DNA of 64,000 nucleotides, taken from positions 108,041 through 172,040 of the forward strand of contig NZ_JARYZI010000008.1 of the NCBI RefSeq assembly GCF_029914245.1, in the 5' to 3' direction. This stretch comes from Fusibacter bizertensis (lineage in GTDB: Bacteria; Bacillota; Clostridia; Peptostreptococcales; Acidaminobacteraceae). Position numbers and translations under genes: made by a program. How positions within the stretch are numbered: position 1 is the stretch's first letter; the number at the start of each line of letters is the position of its first letter. This document shows positions 46,001 to 53,702 of this stretch, one piece after another. A model generated the notes under the pieces. It saw nothing but the letters and a program-made list of their open reading frames with translations. It ran no database searches and had not been told where the DNA came from.

Positions 46001-46125
46001 CTAAGTGAAATATTGTCACTATTTAGACTTGGAATTATCTCATCCGCAATAGTGATAATCGGATTAAAGCTCATGATACCTAAACAGATTAATAATACGA
46101 GTGCTAAAATTCTTTGATTTTTCAT
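43057..46125 (-). CDS. LPXTG-anchored surface protein with PTE repeat stalk
   Basis: 1022 residues after the preferred start ATG 46125 (GGAGG 4 nt upstream). Residues 1-28 form a signal peptide. The body is built of beta-rich modules resembling DUF11-type and other adhesin repeats (for example VKIVDQLPEGAVFI, VKIIDLLPVGGEYV and YELIDIIPFVGDD appear as repeated elements). A threonine/glutamate/proline-rich stalk (PTE units, about residues 905-955) leads to the sorting signal LPKTG, a hydrophobic helix and RYNK. A sortase would link it to the wall; no sortase gene is in the window. It is probably an adhesin. Its regulator is unclear, and it lies next to chemotaxis genes. Confidence 0.9.
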   Translation of the reverse strand: MKNQRILALVLLICLGIMSFNPIITIADEIIPSLNSDNISLSLEPVGSDAVFSGQVMRLKLNISLSQGAEPYENIVIRVKVPNTFFNRFNSGSFQSATMYYTEDVTNKYLNYGFESLSGGFIGTIEFDAYAQTLYTPDNYSMNFEAEIIDQSGNLIKNSNVVTIKQDVVSPRLVKTVANDAYTKNTVYTGPGATQNPNPLTYIVGKPNPSDASLISDTDYKPLEFYFSYSNTSSGRVGVRSVKQVKIVDQLPEGAVFIAEENPGWTINPNDSRQLMFEYNAKWNDYNSTGLKLASLKLNFPNADILPLYTNSATAEFLPPETYDYEDKMISSATTNFYITNKQNPIIEENFISKYALLESGTWSIIGKKSALSEPITWQLSYKNSSSTGNKMSDISIIDQDLDERLSYQSIKLMPGSSSPNVLIDVFYFDSNNEEHLIASSVPYMNGGAFDVPEDAKKVGIRTMPGEFVESSKWITFNVVTKVKKPEEVEAPTKFVNSIRCLSKSSGTDKLLDDTMISSVDVTVYDPSIVLYKYFEDQSINPNLSSNETRTVRISLQEMDRSWGSMYMIDKGDIVKNVKIIDLLPVGGEYVESSSIAPTEIIENYKNTGRTALVWALGDLVKTNEANFVQTFASLGYTMKCEPITPTGSFVNEVFAVWDNDDIRAMNGQVWDWINGLRNSTPTPDNYDLDEDGDKEETILQSTASLNFVPTLELINLKKVKGSEYTAYGYQSIIKKEDMDVTYQLIVMNRTLTDIERYELIDIIPFVGDDQIENSNGVTMVRNSEFDMNLMGPVRVDDDRFEVLYSNDQLMRISDYQNNSVWLDEAQIIDFKKVKAIKFKLKEGEKILASERINFELDGNVTLSSTLKDGMVSHNSTFASYDGVNFVEGNIAKVIYSGKDIEIPEPTEPTEPTEPTEPTEPTEPTELTEPTEPTEPTEPTELTEPTETVNVTTVSSSEEPTALETTEEVVIGEGGIPFGEAKPSEESSFQDALPKTGQVSLKWMSILGVIFIGLGIVVRYNK
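43284..43415 (-). repeat. 9-bp tandem repeat encoding Pro-Thr-Glu
   Basis: About 14 nearly identical copies of TTCTGTTGG on the plus strand, with three TTAG variants giving Leu for Pro. Because the unit is three codons, copy-number change keeps the frame and only varies stalk length. Confidence 0.9.
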
Positions 46126-46193
46126 TTTTCCTCCTTTTTTGTAATTAGACATTCATTAGCATTCCATAACCGTTATCCATTATTACAACAATA

Positions 46194-46227
46194 AAAACCC
46201 CACACTCCTTTAAGGAATGTGGGGTTT
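46194..46227 (-). terminator. Terminator of the cheW-chemoreceptor operon
   Basis: AAACCCCACA...TGTGGGGTTT stem, followed on the minus strand by TTTTTATTG. It separates the operon from the LPXTG gene. The 46126-46392 gap has no other feature I can support. Confidence 0.85.
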
Positions 46228-46392
46228 ATCACTTTAATTCGCAATATACCTAGTCACATATAATAATATTTGTAGTCGGAAAAGAAAATTCATGTAAATT
46301 TTCTCTACTTATAAAATACCATACTATATAATATTTGTAAATCATTGTATTTCTCATTTTTAGCAAAACAAGTATAAATAGTAATTTAATGA

Positions 46393-48108
46393 CTAAACTT
46401 TAAATTTTGAGACGCTTTCTACGACATTATCTAAGTTTTGCTTCACGTTTTCAGCTTCTTTTAGGACCGCGTTCGAATCAAGTACGATTTCACTTGTTTT
46501 AACCGCGATATTGGTCGTACCGTTTGCCCCTTCATTTGTCGCACTGGTTATTTCCTCAATAACTTTTATAACACTTATTATCGCAGATAAAAGTTCTTCA
46601 GAGGTTGCACTAAAATCACCAACAAGTCCATCCAGGTAGATAGCATCATTTTGATAATCATTGGCACCCATTAACATCGCTTGGTAGTCATTCATTACTT
46701 TAGTGCTTACGAAGTTCAAGAGTTCAGATGCATTGGATGACAAATTACCCACTGATTCAGTGACAATTGATGTAACGTTTTGAATTTTAGTAACTGTACT
46801 TTTAGATTCTTCAGCAAGTTTTCTGATTTCATCTGCAACAACAGCAAATCCTTTGCCCGCTTCTCCCGCTCTAGCCGCTTCTATGGCAGCATTTAATGAA
46901 AGCAAATTTGTTTGTGCCGTTATTTGAAGTACTGAGTCTGATAGGACATTAATTTCATTGACTGCTTGCGCTTTAACCAATGCATTCTCTAAATTGCCTC
47001 TTACATTATTAAAAATATCGTTTGCTTCTTCGATAGATTTTTTAAAAGTTTCCGTCAATTTACTAGCTTTACGGTGAATTTCTTGAGAAGCTTTTGCACC
47101 GTCCTCAGCTTTTTCAGCAACTGATTGTGTGGCACGTTCAATTTCAAGTGCAGTGGCATTCATTTCTTCTGTAGAAGCAGCTGTTTCTTCCATGGCTGCA
47201 GATAATTCTTCCGTTGTCGCAGATACTTCTTCGACGCCACCGTTTAAATTTGAGATTCTATTATTTAATTTATTAACAGAATCTTCAGCCGAACCGGACT
47301 CCATGATAATCCCTGATATTATTACTCGCAAATTACTTAAAAACTGATTCACACTTTTTGCCAATGAACCTATTTCATCTTTTGAATCGATTTGAATACT
47401 TTGAGTCAAATCGCCACCACGTTCGACGAGATTATCAAGCTCCAGTTTTAATATTCCAATAGGTTTTGTTATGCTTTTAATGATTAAGTACGAAATAGCT
47501 AGTGAGATAATTACTGCTGATATAATGGTTCGAATAACGACTTTTATGGCAATTGAAAAATCTTTATCATTTTGAGAATTAATGGCATCGGCAGTACTTT
47601 CATTGAACTCAGCAAGTTCCTTCATGACGGTATTTACTTCTAACGTTTTTTCACGATAAGTAATCAATGTATTTTTTGCATTTCTTAAATCACCATTTTG
47701 GATTTCCTTATACAGTTTTTCTCTAATATCTGCCGCTTCACCTAATCTTTGTTCGAATAATGAAATTCGTTCCTCCTCATAAGGAAGTAATTTGGTAGAT
47801 TTGTAAGCAGACCATAATGTTTTAATTTCTTCTGATTTTTGGTTATTATCTGCAATATAAATTTGCTGATCTTCATCCTCAGCGGCTGTTAAAACCATAT
47901 AAATTGTATTGCTTTCGATGGCCCTAATATGAACTCTAATGTTATTAAGCTGTTTTATAGGAATTAGACGGTCATAATACATGGACGTCATATCTTCATT
48001 CCCTTTGTTTAAATAATAATACCCTATGCCCCCTATACCAGCGCCCGCTATAATCATAATTAAAGCAAAAGCAATGAGTTTCACTCTAACACTAATGTTT
48101 TTTAACAT
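46393..48108 (-). CDS. Methyl-accepting chemotaxis protein with 4HB sensor
   Basis: A 571-residue chemoreceptor. TM1 is at 10-32, a four-helix-bundle (4HB_MCP_1) sensor spans 33-185 ([37 protein letters not shown]), and TM2 follows at 186-212. A HAMP and signalling helix come next, with the tip [36 protein letters not shown]. The ligand is unknown. Its start overlaps the cheW stop by 7 bp, so receptor and coupling protein are made together, an arrangement that suggests a dedicated CheW for this receptor. No cheA is in the window. Confidence 0.93.
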   Translation of the reverse strand: MLKNISVRVKLIAFALIMIIAGAGIGGIGYYYLNKGNEDMTSMYYDRLIPIKQLNNIRVHIRAIESNTIYMVLTAAEDEDQQIYIADNNQKSEEIKTLWSAYKSTKLLPYEEERISLFEQRLGEAADIREKLYKEIQNGDLRNAKNTLITYREKTLEVNTVMKELAEFNESTADAINSQNDKDFSIAIKVVIRTIISAVIISLAISYLIIKSITKPIGILKLELDNLVERGGDLTQSIQIDSKDEIGSLAKSVNQFLSNLRVIISGIIMESGSAEDSVNKLNNRISNLNGGVEEVSATTEELSAAMEETAASTEEMNATALEIERATQSVAEKAEDGAKASQEIHRKASKLTETFKKSIEEANDIFNNVRGNLENALVKAQAVNEINVLSDSVLQITAQTNLLSLNAAIEAARAGEAGKGFAVVADEIRKLAEESKSTVTKIQNVTSIVTESVGNLSSNASELLNFVSTKVMNDYQAMLMGANDYQNDAIYLDGLVGDFSATSEELLSAIISVIKVIEEITSATNEGANGTTNIAVKTSEIVLDSNAVLKEAENVKQNLDNVVESVSKFKV

Positions 48109-48557
48109 AATATCATCTCCCGTTTTTCAGATTTTATGTCTTCATTTCGATTCAACAATTGATCGATGGAAATCAATTGTATAATATCTCCATTTGCATT
48201 GATAATTGCTGATATAAGCTCAGTATTGATTAAACCAACTTCTGAAATAGGTGAAATTTGATCTTTCTGAAACGTTTTGACATCATGAGCTACATCGATG
48301 ATAAGCCCATAGTTGCCGTATTCGGAATTGACGATTATTATTTGATGATCTTGTGGAAAAGTTTGATGAATGTTAAGTGATTTTCTTAAATTTATGACTG
48401 GTATTACGTCTCCTCGTAAATTAACAACGCCTTCAATAATCTGAGAGTTATTTGGAATAGGACTAATTTTACATGCATTTGTTATTTCATTAACTAAATT
48501 AATTGATATTGCATACTTTAAATCATTGATTCCAAAGACAACAAATCGTTCTTCCAT
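48102..48557 (-). CDS. cheW: Chemotaxis coupling protein CheW
   Basis: A 151-residue SH3-like two-lobe CheW that bridges chemoreceptors and Che[22 protein letters not shown], the conserved [16 protein letters not shown] and [11 protein letters not shown] are recognisable. ATG 48557 is preferred, 9 nt after GGAGG; an upstream in-frame ATG at 48575 lies inside that site. It is the first gene of the cheW-receptor operon and has a well-formed -10 box 40 bp upstream within a 53-bp block also found before an XRE regulator. Confidence 0.93.
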   Translation of the reverse strand: MEERFVVFGINDLKYAISINLVNEITNACKISPIPNNSQIIEGVVNLRGDVIPVINLRKSLNIHQTFPQDHQIIIVNSEYGNYGLIIDVAHDVKTFQKDQISPISEVGLINTELISAIINANGDIIQLISIDQLLNRNEDIKSEKREMILC

Positions 48558-48587
48558 GATAACAATCACCTCCAACTATCCGACTTA

Positions 48588-48640
48588 ATATGTACTATTA
48601 TAACAACTAAGTTAATTGCAAAATACTGAAACATAGTTCA
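48588..48640 (-). promoter_or_regulatory. Shared promoter block, copy B (cheW operon promoter)
   Basis: Contains TATAAT (48602-48597), 40 bp before the cheW ATG, preceded by the conserved TGAACTAT-R-TTTCAGT-R-TTTTGC element. No standard -35 lies at 16-18 bp, so the upstream element may be an activator site or belong to an alternative sigma factor. Confidence 0.65.
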
Positions 48641-48673
48641 TTTTTGAGAAGTCGATTTCATAAAGCTGGCATA

Positions 48674-48703
48674 AATCAAAAAAAGCTGACAAAATTGTCA
48701 GCC
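48674..48703 (-). terminator. Terminator of the stalk-domain protein gene
   Basis: GCTGACA-AAAT-TGTCAGC perfect stem; seven T residues follow on the minus strand. Confidence 0.85.
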
Positions 48704-48719
48704 TTAATGAAATAAGCAC

Positions 48720-49439
48720 TTACCAAACAATGCTACCACTTGTTTGACCTGGATATGAAAGTAGCATAATAGGGTAACTCACTACATGTATCATATCGCC
48801 TTCTGCCACTTCTCTTTGAAAAATTGTAAAATTTGAACTGGTACTGATTACGAGTTGGACTTCCTCATCCTTAGAATTAGAAAGACTATATCTTACTCCA
48901 GTTTCTGTATATTCGATAGATTTTACATAACCATAATGTGTGATTAGCATTTCCTCAACATTTACAGATTCTATTTTGTCAAAGATAAGGTTGTTATTTT
49001 CAAAGTGAAATACCAAACCTAAAACTTCATTAAAAAATTCTGCCGGAATCAGTGTTCTACCATTGATGATAACTGGAGATGTACTGAGTTCAAAAGGCGC
49101 AATTTTGTTTTTTATATAGCTGTTTTTATCGATTGTGAGTGTCGTAAATTGTGCCCCTTTGATTAGTTCAATTGACCTAGAAGACGCATTCCAAGATATT
49201 GAATAACCTAATTTTTCAGCGGTTGCTTTTAACGGTACCATTAATTTGCCATCAATCACTTGCGGTTTGATATCAAAAGCAATAGGCAATTCATTAAAAA
49301 TGACACCTATCGCTTGATTTTGAATCGAAACTTGTTGATCAAGTGGCTTCGCTGTTAAAGAATTCTCCACATCTGCAAACGAAACTGTCATTATTATAAC
49401 GAGTGCCAATACTAAAATAATTGATATGATTTTCTTCAT
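48720..49439 (-). CDS. Exported copper-amine-oxidase-N-domain (stalk) protein
   Basis: 239 residues after ATG 49439 (AGAGGGA upstream); an earlier in-frame start at 49547 has no ribosome site and would spoil the signal peptide. Residues 1-22 are a signal peptide (KKIISIILVLALVIIMTVSFA). Residues 40-155 hold the 'copper amine oxidase N-terminal' fold (VPLKATAEKLGYSISWNASSRSIEL; NGRTLIPAEFFNEVLGLVF), seen also in the SleB-like protein at 4.2 kb. The remainder is beta-rich and not recognised. No anchor motif follows. It may be loosely wall-associated. It is immediately downstream of the decayed LPXTG gene. Confidence 0.8.
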   Translation of the reverse strand: MKKIISIILVLALVIIMTVSFADVENSLTAKPLDQQVSIQNQAIGVIFNELPIAFDIKPQVIDGKLMVPLKATAEKLGYSISWNASSRSIELIKGAQFTTLTIDKNSYIKNKIAPFELSTSPVIINGRTLIPAEFFNEVLGLVFHFENNNLIFDKIESVNVEEMLITHYGYVKSIEYTETGVRYSLSNSKDEEVQLVISTSSNFTIFQREVAEGDMIHVVSYPIMLLSYPGQTSGSIVW

Positions 49440-49543
49440 AATTCCCTCTGGATTTCCTAATTTTGACTTCTGTCTTATGTTAGACGTATACTTGATTGAA
49501 ATAGTTTCAATTTTATCAAAATAAAGCTTTTTAGTTACTGATT

Positions 49544-51171
49544 TCAACTTTCGTGATTAGAACTAGTACCTATTTTTTGAATGATTACCCCCAATGCAAC
49601 TATCAGACTTCCTATAATTAAGAATACATCTGAATTTACTTGACCTGTCCTTGGTAAAGAAGGTGTTAAGGGGACGCCCTCATTTAAGTCTATATCATCT
49701 GTTGATTCCTCTATAGTATCCTCTGGAATAGCAGGCCCTAATGGAATATTTTCATCTGTTTTTATATCTGTTTCTTCATCAGTTATTGATGATGTTGTTG
49801 GTTCAGGGTCAGTTACAACCTCTTGATTTGTACCATTCGATTCAGTTGGTGCAACTTCTAAAGTAGTAATTTCTGTAGTTACCTCTGTTATGCTCTCTGT
49901 GGTACCCTCTGTGGTACCCTCTGTTGTGCCCTCTGTGGCATCCTCAGTTGTACCCTCAACATCCTCTTTTACGATGTTGTTAACTGCTTTTATTACAGAT
50001 AATTCAACATAATTTTCGTGATTTTCTGGACTAAGAGGAAATATTAACGCCGGGAAACCAAAGGCACCTGCTTTTTTCGACGTTGTATTCACTAAATTGC
50101 CAACGTCATCTGTAACAAATTTGCCTAGCAATTGCTTAGCATTATCCTTCACCCTATTTGCGTACAAATTAAACGTAACGCCTTTTAAAGGAACATCGTC
50201 TGGATCAACTTTCTTGATTAATATGGCATAACCTGGAACAATTTTTGCGTTAATATAACTTCCATAGTTACCAATATGGCTTACTGATAGTGGCATGATG
50301 TTTCCATTTTCATTTAAATAAAACTTATAGTAAATGGTATCATCACTGTAACCTGGATAATCTGGATATAATGACTTTATTTGATATAGATAATCTGGAT
50401 CAAATTGCGTAAGTTTCATAGCTTTGCCATTCCAACTTAAATAATCAATCACTTTAGACAAATCGTTTGGCATCATACCCCCTTTGAAAGTATCTTCTGG
50501 GTTAAAATTAAGAATGGTGTATTTCAACCACATATTTGTAGACTCATCGTATCTCTCTACCAACAAATCAAAATCTCGTTCGCCCCAGCTTCCAGAAGCT
50601 TCAGGCATGACGGTTTTAAATGGTAATTGGGCATTCCTAATTGCTTTTTCACTTGTTATCATGCTCAACAGATGGAAATTTTGTGTGTATTTTATTCCAT
50701 CAAATTCGAGTCCCCAACTGGTTCTAAGTGTATCACCGTAAGTGAATGGGTTAAACTGCTACTTGCATCGCTCAATACTTCAGGAAAAGAAAATATGATT
50801 TCAAAAGAAGGATTGAGTGCTATTATCTGCTCTGAAGTCGCGTTAATCTGAATATATATATATCCATTTCCTCTTACACTGGTTGACGCTTTAATTTCAA
50901 ATGCAGGTTGTTCATCCGCTGTTTCACTCATAAAAGAAACTACTTATACAACGCTCTTATCATAGTACTCAGGCACATATAGTCTTAAATGATTCTCTGT
51001 TTTTGAACTTATTAGTTCTGTGGCTTTCGCCACAACTTTAAATGTCTCACCTACTTTTTTTATCGTTAATGGGTTCGCAAAATATTTTTCATAATTACTT
51101 GAAGATGTTGAAACTTCTAGATTCATTTTTAACCCACTAATCTGTACCGAGTAATGTTCATTCTCCACAAA
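49544..51171 (-). pseudogene. Broken LPXTG surface-protein gene
   Basis: A run of 374 codons ends in LPRTG, a membrane helix and a short tail, preceded by Thr/Glu-rich stalk sequence (TTEG repeats). The body of the gene extends upstream: its frame continues as ...FTYGDTLRTSWGLEFDGI, then near 50755 the coding signal jumps to another frame (SDASSSL, with a TAG in the first frame), and at 50944-50946 a TAA interrupts that second frame. Before this lie further coding residues back to about 51171, where a terminator-like hairpin breaks the gene. No signal peptide remains. It is a decayed adhesin gene (at least one frameshift and one stop). Confidence 0.75.
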
Positions 51172-51173
51172 AA

Positions 51174-51204
51174 CAAAAAAACTCCACTTATAAAAGTGAA
51201 GCTT
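51174..51204 (-). terminator. Terminator-like hairpin, copy 1
   Basis: AGCTTCACTT pairs with AAGTGGAGT, followed on the minus strand by seven T. It is nearly identical to the hairpin at 53644-53674 and stands directly before the remnant LPXTG gene. Confidence 0.65.
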
Positions 51205-51450
51205 TAGCTCTTCGCATAAACTGTTACCATCAAAAAATATGAAATTATAAAAAATGTCCCAAGAGCACATTACTATTAAGTAGGTTATCATATAATCTCA
51301 ATCCTGTAAATATTTTGAGTCTAAAAACCGTAAAAAAATCTAGATAATATAAATAATAAACAGTTCAGTAACAATTGTATCGATTACGAGATTCCATTTG
51401 GAGAATAAATACGAGATCACTTTTATTTTTTTGTAACCTCATCCTAATAA

Positions 51451-51501
51451 GAAAATGGATATGTCATCAAGAGCACCCCCTCAAAATGCATATCCATTTT
51501 C
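51451..51501. repeat. Long perfect inverted repeat
   Basis: GAAAATGGATATG and CATATCCATTTTC form a 13-bp stem enclosing 25 bases. There is no T-run. It lies between the RHS and LPXTG remnants, in 51205-51568, where I see no gene. Confidence 0.5.
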
Positions 51502-51568
51502 CTCTACTTGCTACACGTATCTTTTTAAAGGGTCACTTTGTACTCATAATTTTTGTTTATAAAAAATT

Positions 51569-53479
51569 CTACACCCAAATACATTGAATCTCATTATTAA
51601 CATAGATCATTTGCGTAAGTGCTTTACTACAAAAACCAGTTTGTTGATCCTCATAACGATAATTATTTATTATAATTGATTTTAACGCATTAATATACAC
51701 AGATCATTTCTTGCGTCATAATCTGTACTATAGACATTTATGGGTATAAAGAAAGTATTACCCATTTGATCAGAAAATATATACTTTGTATTTCTGGATA
51801 TTCATCTTTATAATATGTTAGCAGTTTTTTTAAAAGTAAAAGGTCCATCTTCCTTTTGGATTATAAACGCGTATCGTCACTTGACCCACTGAATCTACTT
51901 CACAAAGTGTTTGATTTCCTAAAGCATCGGTCTCGCCAACTAGATTGCCTCGGGAATCGTAGGTGAATGTGACGTGACCACCTTCGCTGTCTGATTCCCT
52001 ATTTCGTCAGTAAACTGCATAAGGTTATTCTTCTCATCGTAGTTGTAATGAAGAACACCGCCGTCACGATTGGTCTTCATCATCAGATTTTCATGTTCAT
52101 CATACAGTTACGTCTCATAGGTTCCATCCCCAAATGTTGTTTTCGCGGGATTTCCTGCTTCGTTATAATCATATTGTGTGCTTCGATCCAATCGATTGAT
52201 GATTTCAGACACTCTTCCATTTTCATAAATATACTGTATTGTTCCTGAAGGATCTATCACCTTTGTGATATTTGACTCACATCATAATAGTAGGTCTTTT
52301 GATTTCCCATCCCATCTGTATAAATTGTGTTTGGACCTTCAAAATCATAGGCATAGGTGCTTGTTCCTTCGCCTAGTAGCGTTTGGCTAATAACTCTTCT
52401 CAGCGCGTCATATTCATTTGTCAAATAGTCCAAACCATTATAATCCGTTATTTGTACGATTTGACTTTGTGTATTATAGCTATACGTCATCTCGATCCAG
52501 TCTGCATTTGTGTATCCTACCTGATTCTGTCCAGAGTAAGTAAAGTGTACACTTCTTCTCGTTTCGTCTTCGACTTCGATGAGTTTTCCAGCCATATCAT
52601 ATAATAGCTCGAATGAACTGACTTCATTGGATATCATTATGAGCTGATGAAGAGAGTGTCACATCCGCATTTGATGGCGATTTGAAGGTTCCATATAGTT
52701 ATGTCGCTACCCTATTCCTAGAACGCTGGTTCCTTAGTCTATCGCATTATACTTTCTTTCAAAGATAAGCGGTATTTCTCCTAAAGTCCTCATGTCTGTG
52801 TTCGAAAATAGAAAAATTGCCACTGATCATGTTGACTGGGTCACCATTGATAAATTTCGGGTTTATGAACCTCATATTGTTGTCAGTAAATTACAGCTTG
52901 TTTAAAATGGCTTCGTTTGAATAATCGATAATTACGTCCATTGAAATGCTATAAAACTGTGTCGAAGGATCAGTGAGCCTAAACACGATTTTAAAGTGAC
53001 TTTCTTCGAGAAATAATGTACTTGTTGCATCATATTCTCCCAAATACTACCATACACCCTTTGTTTCATCTAAATAGATGCCATCCCAGTGAATCTGATT
53101 TGATAATAAATATCACGAATCATAATAACCGTTATGTAGTTCTCCAATTTGACCGTAATAAATAGATTTTACGATATAGCCACTCCGCTCTCCTAAATCG
53201 TTTTGAACTTATAATTCGATTTCTTGTGTCATAATTCGATGTTTGCGCCTTCTTCATTTGGTACATATGGAACTGACTGATACGTGTTCCCTTCATGGTC
53301 GGCTTGTGTCAATGGCTGATTGACGTTTGTTGTGTAAAGGCTGATAAACTTCAATACATCGCTTGATGAGGCTGGTTCCCTTACACTGGTTGTGATGGCT
53401 GCATAGCCAGCGGTATTGCCTGTACTTATCAGTATGGCTAATACGACTGACATCATTTGTTTGATTCTCTTATGTTGCA
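51569..53479 (-). pseudogene. Decayed secreted RHS/YD-repeat protein gene
   Basis: It opens at ATG 53479 (AGGAGAAGAG upstream) with a signal peptide (MQHKRIKQMMSVVLAILIST...AGYA). After about 85 codons a TGA at 53229 ends the frame, but coding continues in another frame with at least three stops (after IEL, YYDS and GVW). From about 52637 to 51845, YD repeats are clear: LIEVEDETRRSVHFTYSG, YDYNEAGNPAKTTFGDGTYET (then TAA), LHYNYDEKNNLMQFTDEIGN and VTFTYDSRGNLVGETDALGN. The frame shifts again near 52257, 52000 and 51780. A variable C-terminal part (DQMGNTFFIPINVYSTDYDAR...YVNNEIQCIWV) ends at TAG 51569. Intact relatives are large polymorphic toxins or surface proteins; this copy has lost function. 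Confidence 0.8.
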
Positions 53480-53499
53480 TCTCTTCTCCTTCCTTGGCG

Positions 53500-53640
53500 A
53501 ATCGAGTAGGGACTGAATAATTATTATATTCAGTGTCCTCTCGTTCACCGTACGTGCCGACCGGTATTCGGCGGTTCACTAACGCTACCTAGATTGCATA
53601 GTCTTGCAGTTGCTGAAGGTTATGACCAGACCCTTGCTGA
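53500..53640 (-). mobile_element. 3' end of a group II intron (domains V-VI), ORF lost
   Basis: On the minus strand GAACCGCCGAATACC...GGCACGTACGGTG (53577-53545) has the domain V form of bacterial group II introns, followed by GAGAGGAC, a domain VI-like stem (ACTGAATA...TATTCAGT) and CCTACTCGATT, the usual 3' end. About 60 bases upstream (GCAAGGGTCTGGTCATAACC...) also resemble sequence flanking intron reverse-transcriptase genes. No reverse transcriptase is present, so the element is a dead relic. It lies between a terminator hairpin and the RHS gene start; class C introns insert behind terminators. Confidence 0.65.
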
Positions 53641-53643
53641 GCG

Positions 53644-53674
53644 TAAAAAAACTCCACTTAATAAAAGTGAAGCT
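53644..53674 (-). terminator. Terminator of the REC-GGDEF-hemerythrin gene (hairpin copy 2)
   Basis: AGCTTCACTT and AAGTGGAGT pair around TTATT and are followed by seven T residues on the minus strand, 30 bp after the gene's stop. Confidence 0.75.
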
Positions 53675-53702
53675 TTTGGTCATCGCATGGACCGAAGATA
53701 AA

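Noticed and set aside
51375..51587. Plus-strand 70-codon frame in the gap left of the RHS relic
   Set aside because: It crosses an inverted repeat, lacks a ribosome site, and overlaps coding remnants on the minus strand.
52257..52637. The 126-codon YD-repeat frame as an independent gene
   Set aside because: Coding similarity continues on both sides in other frames, so it is one fragment of the decayed RHS gene.
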